DNA of 64,000 bases from Lojkania enalia (lineage: Eukaryota > Ascomycota > Dothideomycetes > Pleosporales): positions 620,001 to 684,000 of the forward strand of contig ML986588.1 of the NCBI GenBank assembly GCA_010094045.1. Reading direction: 5' to 3'. This document shows, one piece after another, positions 47,074 through 59,919 of this stretch. The notes under the pieces were generated by a model, which worked only from the letters and a program-made list of their open reading frames with translations, was not told where the DNA came from and did not search any database. Within the stretch, counting starts at the first letter, position 1; every line of letters begins with the position of its first letter. The position numbers were made by a program, and so were the translations under genes.

Positions 47074-49343
47074 ATGTCTTTTGTTGTCGAGTAAGTGCAC
47101 TGTTTTAATGTATCATTGCTATTCTAATTACAGCGCTTCCCAGTCAGGTGCGCCGCATTGACAGCCAGCTAGATCGGCTGCAGCTGTCAACTACACGCCC
47201 AGGCGAAAGCTTCTCCATAACCGCTGAAGAAGCGCACGACCGAACAAAGGCCACGAGAATCACTCAATTACAAGCACTGATCAAGAACTTGTCCACCACT
47301 TCCTCGTCCAAGTCTTCCCTCGTCTCCGCGCGTAGAATCACATCGATCCTCGACCAAGCGCACATATCCACTAGTTGCCCCACTTGCTCACAGCTTTTCG
47401 CCCATGAGCATCTAGGTGAATCTCCTGGGGCTGACACTTCGTATGAACACGAATTGGAATGGCTACTACTTAGCAAAGCCACTGCGCAGGCTTATGGACA
47501 AATCTTAAACACAATCTTGGAACAGACTATACCCCTGGAAGACGATATTTGGTACTGGGACGACGTATTAGGCACGTACAGATACGCTGGCCTCTACTCT
47601 ATTCAAACATCTCCGATTCGATTCTGGAAGTGGTCGAAGGATATATACCATGATGTACGCTCGCGAGGGGGTGCTCTAGCCAATGGGTGGCAGCAATTTT
47701 ACGGGCTAGTGAAGGATGCGGTCCAAGAACGCTCTATAGTGGACATACAGCGACGCGTCGTGTCGCCTCTCGCATTAGTGCGGAATGAGGGTAGGCGGAA
47801 GCGCGCGGCATTGAAGCGAATACGGTTAATCAACGCAAACGCTCTGGGGATACTTCTTGGAGAAGGCATCAGCAACGAAAGGTACTTCCATACCGGCTCT
47901 TTCTAGACTCTTGCACACTGACAGTTCGTAGTATACATGAGGAAGGCCTTCAAACACCCGGTCAGTTTGGAGCACAAGACCGTAAACATCGATGGAAGAG
48001 TACCATTGCTAAGAGTATTGCGCTTATGGATGCCGTTATTCAGAATGTGACTGATGCTGAGCTATCTGTTGACAAGTTTGACAATGCTGTAGCAGCGACC
48101 ACACAAGATGATCATTATTATGAACTACATGAGCCCTCTGGTGAACGTACTGCAATGTCGTTGAGACCGGCCGACGTTGCGGAACGTCTCCAGAATCTGC
48201 TCGCCCACGCCTTGCCAAATTACACATCCAACTTTCACACGGTGGCCAAGGAGAATGGAAGGCCTTCCCCAATCATTCGTTACTGGTTACCAGCATCTAT
48301 ACTGCTTGTGTGTCTGACTTCATAATCCAAAGTGAACTGCCCTAAATGCTAATATACGATAGGTGTCGTCGACAACCATTCTTCGCATCGTAGTAAATCG
48401 CAAAGAGAATATTCTCAATTGGATACGGGACTTTGGTAGCACCGTGATTGGCTTTTGGCATAACTGGGTCCTAGAGCCAACCAAAAAGATTATTGGAACT
48501 ATTCGGCATGACGAAGGCAGTGAAGTCTCTATCTTGAGCAAACGGAGCCTAGAAGGCGATCGTGCCAGCTTAGAACGTATGGTAGTTGACTTTGCTGTTG
48601 CAAATCCTGATGGACCAGCCCTGAACACGACTCAAATCAACGAGATTCGGACCAAAGTAAGAGAGGGTGACTTGACGCCCGTTCTCAAAGCATATGAAAA
48701 AGACATGCAAAGTCCCGTATGGGGGGCTATCAGGGGAAATCTAATCAGCGCGTTATTAATACAGATACAAAAAACCAAGGTTGATGTCGAGGTTGCTATG
48801 AGCGGAATTGATTCAATCTTAAAGAGCCAAGAGCTTCTCTTTGGGTACGTCCCTGCTCTGTGTTAAGTTGTTGTTATCTAAAACTAAGTTCCGTAGATTC
48901 ATTGGCTTAACACCCGGCGTCCTTGTCACTATCGGCGTTTATAGGTGGCTGAGTGGCATCTTTGGTAATCGCAAGAGCGTGCAGCAATGGGCAAAACAAG
49001 GACAGCTCCTGCTAATACTGAGGTACGGTTTCGGTGCTAGATACCCAACTGAGTGTGCTCCACCAACACCATCACGTGCTCACACATGACCATCAGGAAC
49101 ATTGATCGTATTCTCGTCGCTGCAAGCCCCACAGAATTTGGAGAGATATCGTACAAAGACCACGGTCTTCTCCTCTGTGAAGTGCACCTCCTCCGGCAAG
49201 CCGCGAGCGGCATCCTACCTCGACGGATCTTTCACGACTTCTTGGAGGAAATTGACGAGCTTGTCGATGTTCGTTTCGGGCTTGAGCGCCAGAAGAACGT
49301 TGTTAACCGGATACGGTGGGCATACTCAAAGTGGTTTACGTGA
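47074..49343 (+). CDS. NCA2: Nuclear control of ATPase protein 2 (mitochondrial NCA2)
   Basis: Mitochondrial membrane protein that in yeast affects expression of ATP synthase subunits 6 and 8. Six exons: 47074-47090 (17 nt), 47144-47881, 47932-48307, 48363-48844, 48897-49022, 49097-49343; 661 residues. The tiny first exon gives MSFVVDQVRRIDSQLDRLQL once joined at the second AG (TTCCCAG), which restores frame. Family hallmarks are LEDDIWYWDDVLGTYRYAGL, RNEGRRKRAALKRIRLINAN and, near the end, FIGLTPGVLVTIGVYRWLSG. Hydrophobic segments include YWLPASILL and LTPGVLVTIGVY. The C-terminal part reads GLLLCEVHLLRQAASGILP with LEEIDELVD, typical of the NCA2 domain. All phases agree. Confidence 0.9.
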
Positions 49344-49879
49344 CGTCCAGCCGTACCACGGTGGAGGCGCGGGCCAGCAGAGCGCTAGGTCAACGAAGGA
49401 GCTGGTACGGAAGAGTTCGTACGCCATGGATCCGCATGTAAACAATAGCTATATGTAGAACTGGAAATGCATCGTGTACGAGCCGGGCAGTGGATGGGTT
49501 GAGCCGGGCTATGGGGTTTCAGATGTGGCGGTGACGGGGCGTTCGCTTGCTTCCCTGCTTGGCAGTTGAACCCTCAACGTCAACCGACGTACCTGGCCGG
49601 GACCACTCGCACAGCTGCCTTGTGAAAGACCGACAGTGTTCCACGCCCTTGGTGACCTCCCCCCGGACCGCTAGCTGACCTAGGGACGCATACAGACTCT
49701 TCCGCAGAGCATCGCAGAGCCCTGCCGTTGCTACCCACCGCCGCCCGTGGACCACCCGTGAACCTCCCGCACAGCAAAGCCCGATCCAGCGCCAAAGCCG
49801 CTCAAGGCGGGTGCAGTGCCGCGTCCTACGAAGCCCGTCCAGAGCAACCCTGTATCCTGTATAGACCGCTTCCACCACC
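49344..49879. other. Intergenic, 5' region of SEC4-type gene
   Basis: GC-richer spacer with overlapping antisense open frames but no supported exon; holds the promoter and 5' UTR of the Rab gene. Confidence 0.4.
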
Positions 49880-50710
49880 ATGGCCGGCACAAGAAACTAT
49901 GACTTCCTTGTAAGGCGCTCCTCTAGTTGGTGCGCGACGCCGCCGCCGTCATATCCCCTGCCCCGTCCTCCTTCCGCAGATAGCAGCTTCTAACATGTCC
50001 CCCATAGATCAAGCTCCTACTTATCGGCGACTCGGGCGTAGGCAAGTCCTGCTGCTTGCTCCGGTTCAGCGAAGACTCCTTCACCCCCTCGTTCATCACT
50101 ACAATCGGCATCGACTTCAAGATCCGGACCATCGAGCTCGACGGCAAGCGCGTGAAGCTGCAAATATGGGACACTGCGGGCCAGGAGCGTTTTCGGACCA
50201 TCACAACAGCATATTATAGGGGAGCGATGGGCATCTTGCTAGTATACGATGTCACAGACGAGCGGTCTTTCAATAGTACGTTGTCATTTTGGATGCCTGG
50301 ACCACGCCAAGCATGAGATCACACATCCAATCTCAGTCCTAGTTTTTTTTTTGCCTGAGGACATTGATGCTAACTATCTGCTGCCAGACATCCGCACATG
50401 GTTCTCCAATGTCGAGCAGCACGCCACTGAAGGTGTCAATAAGATCCTAATCGGTAATAAGTGCGACTGGGAAGAAAAACGCGCCGTATCCACAGAACGC
50501 GGCCAAGCTCTTGCAGATGAACTCGGAATACCCTTCCTCGAAGTCAGTGCCAAGAGCAACATCAATGTCGATAAGGCGTTTTATTCCCTGGCGGCTGATA
50601 TCAAGAAGAGGTTGATCGATAGCGCGAGGACTGATCAGACGTCGAATAGTAATGTTAATGTCGGTGATCAAGGCGCGGGGACTGGGGGTATGGGCGGGAA
50701 GTGCTGTTAA
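49880..50710 (+). CDS. SEC4: Rab GTPase Sec4/SrgA, exocytic
   Basis: Small GTPase that brings secretory vesicles to the exocyst at hyphal tips. Exons 49880-49909, 50008-50275, 50388-50710; 206 residues. P-loop GDSGVGKS is at 17-24. Switch I/effector region is [16 protein letters not shown], the Sec4/Rab8/Rab10 form. Switch II is [20 protein letters not shown]. Base-binding motifs are GNKCDW and EVSAKSN. The C-terminus ends GGMGGKCC, a double-Cys geranylgeranylation signal. The hypervariable region [18 protein letters not shown] is typical of filamentous fungal SrgA. The second intron contains an uninterrupted T run. Confidence 0.93.
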
Positions 50711-51711
50711 GGGTGGGGTGAATCACAAGGGAAGCTGTTCGAAGAGAAGGCTGTAAGGGTGTGAAGGGGAGACCTATCTTTACCTTCTAAGAACGAGGTT
50801 TGGCGCCTCCTAATCTACGTTGGACATGGTTAGGCTTGCAGCTGTGAGTAAGGGAGCGAGTTGAGCACAGCAAGAGTAGGGGCGATTACACGGCACGATA
50901 TGACACATTTGATCTTTTATTTCTCTCTTGAGAGTACAGCCTTTTAGGCCCACGACTCGCCCTTTTCCAATTTCCCTCTCTTCATGGTCTTATTTTTGAA
51001 TCCGCAAATTTTCTTGACGCAAACGGAGTTTGAGAGTGGCTCGGGTAACTGCAATGGGAGTCTTACCATCTACCTTCTTGTTAATGGCATTCTATATATG
51101 CACTACTGTCCCTTCTTTTGTGGCTTCGGCATCTATCGTTATCTGATCAATCAATAACTATGAGCCGGTGAATCAGGGAGGTGTGGAATGGTTTCAGAAG
51201 CTAGTACTTTACTGATACTCGTAGGTGGTTGGAACAATGCTTGACAGATGCGTAATATAATACTAATCCTAGAGAAATTTCCTGTACGTTTTCACGCCTG
51301 TGAAAAGATGCTTTGCCGTGAGTGTTGATACTCCACAGCGCTTGTACGGATTCTTCTGTTTGCTTTTCGGGGCTGTATCAATATTGGCAGCGCCATTCGT
51401 TTAGTCAGTCATACAAACTTAAACAAATGTAGTTCCCTAGGCCTCTAAATCAACTATCCGAGTTTTTTTGGACCCGTAACTACTAATTATAGGTATGGTT
51501 ATGTACAGAGGCTACACGTCTTCCGCAATTAGGCGCACTTTTCTGGAGAATTCTCCTAGATCGGACCAGTGACAAACAAGTACCTACGTATTTGTCTGCG
51601 ATATCATACCATTCCATTCTACATTATATCCGCCAATCCCTTTCTATCGTTACCTATTGTAGCCCATCCAAAATTCTGTAGGGTATACCCAAGCCCGCAA
51701 TCATCTAACGA
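50711..51711. other. Convergent intergenic spacer, 1 kb
   Basis: Between the converging SEC4 and MFS genes. AT-rich, no exon longer than chance; both 3' UTRs are presumably here. Confidence 0.45.
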
Positions 51712-53525
51712 TCACATAGCTGCTTTCCCCCGACTTTCAAATGGCAATACCAGTACCAGGACGCCCGCAGCAATAAACAGTGCCCCGCTAACATAGACGG
51801 GAGCGCTCGTCTGCAAATTTGCAAACATGGCAACAATGGGTGCCATGATGCCAAACACGCGGTTCGCACTCGCCGTTATGGCGTTCCCTGTGCCGCGGTC
51901 CTTGGTGGGGAAGATCTCGGGCGTGTAGGCGTAGAGCACGGCATACATGATGTTGGACATGAAGTTGTAGGCGCAGTTCCAACCCAGCAGGGCCGCAGAG
52001 TTGAGTGCCGTTGTCGAGCAGAAGAGGAAGACGCCGGTTAGGATCGTGGACAGGGAGAGTGTGCCCTTGCGCCCCATCTTTGGCGTTTCGACGAGCAATC
52101 CGCCGATCAGACAGCCCGGTACGCCTAGCACGGCGATGATGAGGGAGTTGCGGTATGTGAGATAGGTGCTTCCGTCGCCAAAGTCTGCGCCACGGGTGGC
52201 CTGGATGTAAGGGAGGAAGGCATTGTAGAGGGGGAATCCGAGGCCGATGAATGCCCATACAAGTGTCATTACACTCGTGCTGAAGGCGAGTTTCTTGGTG
52301 GCAAAAAGCGGCTTGACATGCTCGAGGTTGACCTTTTCGAGATTCCGTTTCACAGCCGTGGCGGCGTGGGAATGGTGCTGCGATGCTGGGACCCCGAGAT
52401 TATCAAACTGTGTTAGTTCTTCTAGCGTTAGAGACGACGTCTTGCCATTCCTTCTCGCGACCTCGTGTACTATCTTCACGGCTTCCTCATCCCGACCTTT
52501 GCCCATAAGGTACTTGGGGCTCTCGAAAATAGTAAAGCAGACAAACCGCAGGAAGAACATGATCATAGCCACGCCGCCCATGGTAATCATGAAGTACCGC
52601 CACCCCATATTCTCCTTCTTGGTGCAATCCTCGTTCGTCGTCTCACACGTCAGATTCCCCAGCAACGGCCATGCTACCAGTGTGGCAAAGACCTGCGCCA
52701 ACGCCCAATCGACACTCAAGATGGTGAGCAGATACTGATGGCTGCCCGGCAGAAACTCGAGGAAAATCGCAGAATCGACCGGCAGGTTGCCGCCCACGCC
52801 CATACTCCACAGTGCTGCAAACACGCCAACGGCCGCGAAATTAGGGGACCCAGCCGCCACGAGCCCGAAGACGGCCGTGACACCAATGGTCAGATTAAAA
52901 GCCCAGCGGCGGCCGAAGATGTCGCAGCCAAAGCCCCAAAAGACGGCGCCGACGAGGAGCCCGATGTTCTGGGCAAGCGTGAGGTAGGGGGCGCGGGCTA
53001 TGTGGAATTCGGTCTTGACGGGCGGCAAGATAAGGGAGGTGACGATGGGCCAGAGGTTGTCGGAGGCCCAGCCGAAACCAATCACGATGAAGAGCTGTAG
53101 TCGTGTTAGTTTGGGATTAGTCGTAAGAAACTGTTATAGCATGAACAGCACCACTAATCTACAATCGACGGGATTCTGAATTCGAAGATATAAAACGGTA
53201 TCGCACTGCTTAGTGCTCAAGCAGTGTCGTGTGCCCAATAAAGTCCGCCAATCTTTAACACCCCTCCCCCACAAAAAATAAATAGATAAAAAATAAAAAA
53301 ATCAAAGATCGGATAGATGCGAGATGTATGTACCTGCCATTGATACTTCCCCATACCAATGTCCTGAATAGCTTTATTCAGAACCTTTGCCTTGGCCTCG
53401 TAAACGGGATCCAGACTCCCTTCTTCCAACACCGCGGCGGGCGCTTCCCCGATGCTCTCCACCGTCGGGCTATCGTCTTCTACGGCCACCTTCGCCTCCT
53501 CGTTTGCCTTTGACGGATCCGCCAT
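51712..53525 (-). CDS. MFS membrane transporter (sugar-porter/SV2-like)
   Basis: Polytopic transporter of 524 residues, exons (minus) 53525-53334 and 53094-51712. The intron is long for this window (239 nt) and AT-rich. The acidic cytosolic N-terminus (MADPSKANEEAKVAVEDDSP) precedes a first membrane segment starting LFIVIGFGWASDNLWPIVTS. The MFS loop signature appears as GFGCDIFGRRWAFNL between TM2 and TM3. Later elements are GVGGNLPVDSAIFLEFLP, an ESPKYLMGKGRDEEAVKI motif after TM6, a central cytosolic loop with poly-His, ETPKMGRKGTLSLS, and TPEIFPTKDRGTGNAITASA. These match the SV2/SVOP-like fungal transporters rather than classic hexose carriers. Substrate is unknown. No cofactor gene lies nearby to narrow it. 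Confidence 0.88.
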
Positions 53526-54347
53526 CTTCAATTCCTACCAAGATTCAATTCCGCAATGGAATTATTCTAATGAACAACCCCCGGCCGAGTGCAAGACAAG
53601 GCAAGACAAGCTTCACGCAAGGGAAATAGTAAACTCTTGGCAACTCAGACCTGCTCGAACTTCGTTCGCAGCCGTAGCGGCCCGCTACCGTACTTATACT
53701 GTATGGACCGCGCGCAACGGGTAGGGATCAGAACAGACTCGGAGCTGCCGTACTGGGCCAAGCGGGAAAAAAAAAAAAAACCCCATGGCAGGTTCGCGGG
53801 CACCACCCGTGTCCACATCGCGCCATACGAGTACGATATGTCGACCACCGTGTTGGTTGGACGGGGCGGGGACTCAACAAGGACCTGGGATCCAGTCAGC
53901 GGTTACAAACGCTACGAAATTGCTCTAATTACATCACGGCAGGAGATTTGGACTATAAAACGGGCTCGATGGTGCTTTAGCGAGGTAATAATATACGCTG
54001 CAGGTGCAAGCTTTGGATCGTTGGAAGGGCCAATGTGTGAAGCGATGTTATCGATGGGATCGGGATCTACGCTAGGTAGGTGAGATTGAGATACTTTGGA
54101 CGGGCTAATGCATGCTGTCAAAGCACGTGAAAAGCCTGTCTACGGGCTGGACTGGTAGTGGAAATCCATCCAATGCGACAATAATAAAAAGTTTCTTTAA
54201 TCATATAGTTCTCGTCGATATGCCCGCTATGTCTGGTAGTACATACATGCAGCAACGAGGGGATCCTGCCTGCAGCCGTTAACCCAGTACCCTAGAAGCA
54301 CAGTACCAACCGACCCCAACTCGGCATCTATTTGCGACGTGCTTCCA
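53526..54347. other. MFS gene promoter / RPT6 3' flank
   Basis: 820 bases with an A14 run at 53767-53780 followed by CCCC. No exon supported. Confidence 0.45.
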
Positions 54348-55570
54348 TTACTTCCACAGCTTACTCAAACTCGTAGCCTTATCGTCGTGCTTGTTCAGCA
54401 CCTTTGCAGTTGCTAGGTCAAAGTCCTCCTGCGTAACGTGCACTCTCCTTTCCCTCAACGCATACATGCCGGCTTCCGTACAGACACCCTTCAGCTCTGC
54501 GCCAGAGCATCCATTCATCTTCTCTGCAATCTTCGTGAGGTTGATTCCACGCGTTAAATTCATGCTCCTAGAGTGAATCCGCAAAATATCCGCACGCGCT
54601 TCGACAGTTGGTGGAGGAAACTCGATCTTCCTATCGATTCGACCAGGTCGGAGTAGTGCGGGATCAAGGATATCTAGACGGTTAGTAGCCATAATGATCT
54701 TAATGTTCTTTGTTGGCTCGAAACCGTCCAGCTGGTTCAGCAATTCCAACATTGTTCGCTGTACTTCTGAGTCACCACCGGAGCTTCCCTCCACTCGACT
54801 TGATCCGATGCTGTCGATTTCGTCCATGAAGATGATGCTTGGTGCGTGTTCTCGGGCCATGACGAACAGCTCTCGGACCATACGGCTGCCCTCTCCAATG
54901 TACTTCTGCACCAACTCACTTCCAGACACTCGAATGAACTTGCAGTCGGCGTGATGTGCTACTGCACGCGCAAGCAGTGTCTTGCCCGTTCCCGGCGGCC
55001 CATAAAGTAGTACGCCCTTGGGCTGTGCAATACCGAGAGACTCGAACAGCTCAGGATGCTGCAGACCAAGCTCGATGACTTCTTTGATTTCCTTGATTTG
55101 CTGATCTAGACCTCCGATCATGTCGTATGTGCTGTCCGGGACTTTTTCCACCATCATGAGGGACACGAGGGGATCTACGGATGACGGTAGCATCTTTTCG
55201 AGCTTGTATGAATCGCTGAGGAGGGTGACTCGCTTTCCGACGGTAAGTTTGCTGATGTCAACATTATCGGAGACATCGACGACTTGGAGTCTTGGTTAGC
55301 GGCGCTTCGAAGGATTCAAGCTTAATACTACGTACCATATTTGCCCTCTGGATGCACTTTGACGAGCACTTTCTTGGTGCCCATAACTTTTACCACTTCA
55401 CCGACGTAGGACCCCGGTTGCTGGAGGAGGCCGAGCTCTTCCCGCAGTAACCGCACTCGCGAGTTGTAATCATTTCGCTGAGCTTCTAACCGTCGTAGTT
55501 TGGCCTGCCCTTGTATAATCTCCAGCTTCATGCTCTCGATCTTGTTGTGAAAGAAGGTATCGAGCGCCAT
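54348..55570 (-). CDS. RPT6: 26S proteasome regulatory ATPase Rpt6
   Basis: One of six AAA ATPases in the base of the 19S particle, which unfolds and feeds substrates into the 20S core. Exons (minus) 55570-55336 and 55282-54348; 389 residues. The N-terminal coiled coil ([20 protein letters not shown]) leads into an OB domain ([20 protein letters not shown]). Walker A is GPPGTGKT at about 173-180, Walker B IIFMDEID near 227-234. The pore-loop stretch [14 protein letters not shown] and arginine-finger region [15 protein letters not shown] are intact. The C-terminus ends SLSKLWK, whose last residues engage the 20S pocket. The start codon is 772 bases from the divergent antiporter gene. Confidence 0.96.
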
Positions 55571-56342
55571 GGCGGTGGCGGACGTCGCAGCCGGCGTGGA
55601 GGGTCGAGTTTCCTAGGTTGTGGGTTGCTGTTTCTAGGCCGTCGCAGAAAATAGATGATTACAATAAAGCAGGTGACGGATTCCTGCGGGATGTGCTACG
55701 GATTGGGGTGCCTTGGAGAAGGATTGGCGGTTGACGCAAGGTTATTGTCGAGCTTGCGAGCGCAGGTACCAAACAGCATAAGGTTGCGTTGGCGAAGTCG
55801 CACTGGAAGCTTCCGAAGGGGCTTGCACGTGATGCGATTAGCTCCCAGCGAGGCTCCACCTTTCCTTGCCGCCCGCGTGGGGAACTCGGAACGTTCTCGC
55901 GTTTCTCGTCCACCAAGTTTACTAGGGAATTAGCACTAGACAGCAGGCTCTTCTCTCTCTCGTTTCTCCCTGTCTCCAACCTGTAAGTACATGCGACTCT
56001 CCGTCTTGCATAGCTGGCGGGCTCTGTTTCACGTTAGCGCGGCCGATTGACCCTGATGCAGGCCTTGAATCGGAGCTTGTCTGTGTGACGGGTGATCCCA
56101 ACACCAAACAGTGTCATCTGTCGTTCTTCCGTCAGGCCCCTTCACGCCATCTGCAGTCACTTCTCTGGGCCGTCGGCGGTGCATGCTATGCCTTTGCTGT
56201 CCTTTTCCAACCTGCGCCGCAACTAGCTCGTGGCTGCGCTCCAAGCTCTAGAATAAATTCTAAGATAAGAGCCGTTCGCACCCTACGGCCCAGCCCGTAG
56301 CACTCCGTCTCGTGCAGGATTTGGCAGGCCCCAGAAGTCGTC
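55571..56342. promoter_or_regulatory. Divergent promoter region, RPT6 / VNX1-type gene
   Basis: Spacer between divergent starts. It is pyrimidine-rich near 55940-55980 (CTCTTCTCTCTCTCGTTTCT) and may contain a 5' UTR intron of the antiporter gene. No protein-coding exon is supported. Confidence 0.45.
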
Positions 56343-59300
56343 ATGGCCGAAAGGGGTAGCGCTGCCACCGCGGGAGAAAGAAAGAATTCTCAGCCAAGCT
56401 TATCGCGTCGCGGCTCGGATAGCAATCATCCAACTTCGAGCGGGCAGTATGCCGCCGCGGTAAACCCGGAGTCGGCGCGCAGAAGGCCGCATGCTATCCA
56501 AACGCAGACAACAGGATATGGTCAGGACCTATTATTAAATGCCGTACATTTGAGGAGTAACAGCTCACTAATTGACATTGCAGGCTCCATATCCTCCTCC
56601 GTCACCCGGCCACAGCAGAGTATCACTTCCCCCGAGCGCTCAGTGCCCAAACCGAAGAAGCCCGCAATGAGTCGACGGACAACCTCCGCACATGTACCGC
56701 ACAAGGGGCAGGAATTTTCTGTGGATGATGCCGAGGATGAGGTTTCCCAAGATTTAACCGAGCAGCGGCAACAAATAGAACAGCAACAGCAGAGGGCTAC
56801 CCAGTCCCAAACATTGCGGCGAAAGCCTTCTACAATCCGACGAAGAACTGCCGCCCAAGCCCCAACGCTCACACCGGTAGATTCTGCAGAAGACAATGCA
56901 CCTGAGCAGGAAAGTGCAGGAGCTCCTACAAATAGCGAGGCCCAGCCAAGTTCCTCAGGAGAGGAAACTCTAAACGTGGATGAAGATAATGGGACTGGCG
57001 ACGATGACGATGACGATCTCAGTGATGCGGAGAGCTTCACACTCAAAGATCGCCAGGACGCTATCAATGTCACACACCCCTTTGGTATAAGGATATGGAA
57101 GCCGGCGCTGTACAAGAAGGATAGATCTGTACAGCGCAACGCTGAAGGGGATATCCACTCATCTCCTGGCTTATATGTGAATAATTGGATAGCATTGACC
57201 AACCTTGCCTGGACACTTGTGTTTGGCTGGTGGCTCGCCCTGATTACGGCAACTGGAGGACTGCTTTGCGCTCTTCTTGTTTTATCCTCTAGCGCCAGAG
57301 AATACTCGCGCCTTCTATTCCATCTGGCCGGCTATCTATTCTATCCTTTTGGAAAGTATGTGAAGCTGATGCAGGACGAAGCATACGCGGAAGAAGACGA
57401 GGGCGAGGGTCGGAGCATCAGCGAGTACGAACAGTGGCAAAGCGGAGACATCGAGGAAGGACGCCTCTTCTTTGGTCCCACTAGCAACCAGGGATCTCTC
57501 GTTGGACGTCGCAGGAACAGTACAGATTCAGCAGATGAAACTACTAGCCTTCTGGGTAGAGATGGCCGCAGCGCTGCATTCCCGGCGGACACGGCGAGGA
57601 CCAAGCGAAGGCTATTCGGCCGTGGAAAGTGGAATGTTGGACGGGTCCTCTTCTTCATCTATTTCTACGGCATCTTCACCCCTGCTCTCTTTTTCGTCTC
57701 CTTACTATGTTGGTTCTTCGTTTTCACCATTCCCATGGGTAAAGTTACACTTCTTCTGTTTGATCATCTTCGACGCCACCCGTTGGCTCTGTCTTTCCAC
57801 TCCGATAGTGGCAATGTCCGACGGCACGGCGAGTCCTCGTCCATACTTCTTTGCACATATCGCGCGATGGGTATTAGGTATTGGAAGTATACCATTGACG
57901 GAACCAACATCTTCCTGATCAACCTCCTTGGACTCGTTGCGTTCACCATCTTCGACTATTACGTTCTGGATGAGGTTCTCCATCTTCATTTTTGGTTAAC
58001 AGATCAGTTTCTGGTCTTTACGCTTGCCCTTTTTTCAATCATCCCCTTAGCATACTTCATCGGTCAAGCAGTGGCTTCCATTTCCGCACAATCGTCAATG
58101 GGAGTGGGTGCCACTATTAATGCTTTCTTTTCAACTGTTGTGGAAGTTTTCCTCTATTGTGTAGCGCTGAATCAGGGGAAAGCACAGCTGGTCGAAGGAA
58201 GTATTATTGGTAGCATCTTTGCTGGTGTCCTGTTTCTTCCCGGTCTGTCTATGTGTTTTGGGGCGCTGAAAAGGAAAACTCAGCGCTTCAATGTCAAGTC
58301 CGCCGGTGTCACGTCGACCATGCTACTTTTTGCTGTCATCGGTGCCTTCGGGCCTACACTATTTTATCAGATTTACGGAAGCGTAAGTTCTATAGCTCCC
58401 TTCCAATTGTGAGACTAACATAATTTTAGCACGAACTTAATTGCCACCAATGCATCCAGGGCCACGCTGGTGAGGGTGAGCGAGATTGCCGGAGGTGCTA
58501 CTTTTCCCAAACACCGGCTCTCGATGACGATTTCTTTAAGAAGGCTGTCACGCCTTATATCTGGTTTGCGGCTTTTCTTCTTTTCTTATCGTACGTGATC
58601 GGTCTCCTATTTACCTTGAGGACGCATGCTGCTGTCATTTGGAGCAGCGAACCCGATGAGAAGAAGGCAATGGACATGTCAGCGAGTCATATCAGCAATA
58701 GTGGGCAACTAGACTTTGCGACCACAAGGCAAGCTACTGGCCAGTCCATTCCTCGAGATCAGATCCGTGACAGTCAACTGTACAAGCGTATAGTAGGGCA
58801 AACGCTGAAGAGTGTTGGAGTTGGACCAGAGGACGAGCCAGCCGAATATAGGCGGCGGGGCTCCAAGGAGGATAGCCGGACTCTTCATCTTGTGCCGCCA
58901 AAGGATGCTGATGAACAACGCCATTCATTCCATATCGAAGGCTTGGGCTTGTCGGAAGAAGCGAATCAATCACTTGTCCGGCAAATTACTGAGATTGCGG
59001 CTACCACTACTGCCATAGCTACTCGCGATGCCACAAAGGCGCCACGTAAGGCTGCTCATATGTCCCAAACCCCGGTGAAAGCTCACCCCGATCGGCCGCA
59101 CCATCATAGGACCGGGACCTTTACTGAGGAGCATGAAGAAGCCGCGCCCGGCCATACGTCTGGTGGGCACGATGCGCCTAATTGGAGCAGAACTAAGAGT
59201 GCCATTATCCTACTCACTGCGACCGTTGCATATGCAGTCATTGCGGAAATCCTAGTCAATACTGTTGATGGAGTGTTGGAAGGTTCTGATATTGATGAAA

Positions 59301-59919
59301 AATTCCTCGGTATTACCCTTTTTGCGCTAGTACCCAACACCACGGAATTCCTGGTGAGTTAACGCAAAGCTCTTTTCTCCGGGTATAATTCATTAACATT
59401 TTCGCAGAATGCCATATCCTTCGCCATGAACGGCAACATCGCACTATCTATGGAAATCGGATCGGCCTATGCTTTGCAAGTCTGTCTACTGCAAATTCCC
59501 GCACTTGTGTTTTACAGCGCCATCCACAATGGCTTCGATTTCTCATCCCAGACCGCTAACAACTCATTCAGTAAGTATCTACAATCAAATCAAGCATTTT
59601 GAGCATTGGGTGGACTGCGCTAATACCATTTACAGCCCTCATCTTCCCTCAATGGGACATGGTCACTGTGATCTTGTGCGTATTCCTCCTCTCGTACATG
59701 TACGGCGAGGGGAAGAGCAACTATTTCAAGGGTTCTATCCTTATCCTGTCGTACTTGGTTGTTATCGTTGGGTTCTACTTCTCTAGCTTCACCAACGACT
59801 TGGAGAGAATGGGAGTGAACCCTTCAGACACACTTGCCGTGGGCGGTCTTGTCGAACACCAATTCCAGTCCATGTCCTTCAAGACAGTTGGACGGAGCAA
59901 AAGTGGTCAAGCTTACTAA
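56343..59919 (+). CDS. Vacuolar cation/H+ antiporter of the CaCA superfamily (VNX1-like)
   Basis: Large exchanger, 1136 residues; exons 56343-58382, 58430-59353, 59408-59570, 59636-59919. Residues 1-240 form a hydrophilic, Ser- and Glu-rich cytosolic extension with a DNGTGDDDDDDLSDAE acidic patch. Membrane segments then alternate with loops: WTLVFGWWLALITATGGLLC, VLFFIYFYGIFTPALFFVSL, and the first alpha-repeat GVGATINAFFSTVVEVFLYC with its Glu. A His/Arg-rich cytosolic loop follows. The second alpha-repeat is LVPNTTEFLNAISFAMNGNI with SMEIGSAYALQVCLLQIPAL. Duplicated alpha-repeats with TE and EI/VE acidic residues define CaCA exchangers. The size and long N-terminus match yeast Vnx1 (K+/Na+ and H+) better than the short Vcx1-type Ca2+ exchangers. 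Ion choice is inferred from family. A Cys-rich lumenal loop (HELNCHQCIQGHAGEGERDC) lies between the repeats. Confidence 0.88.
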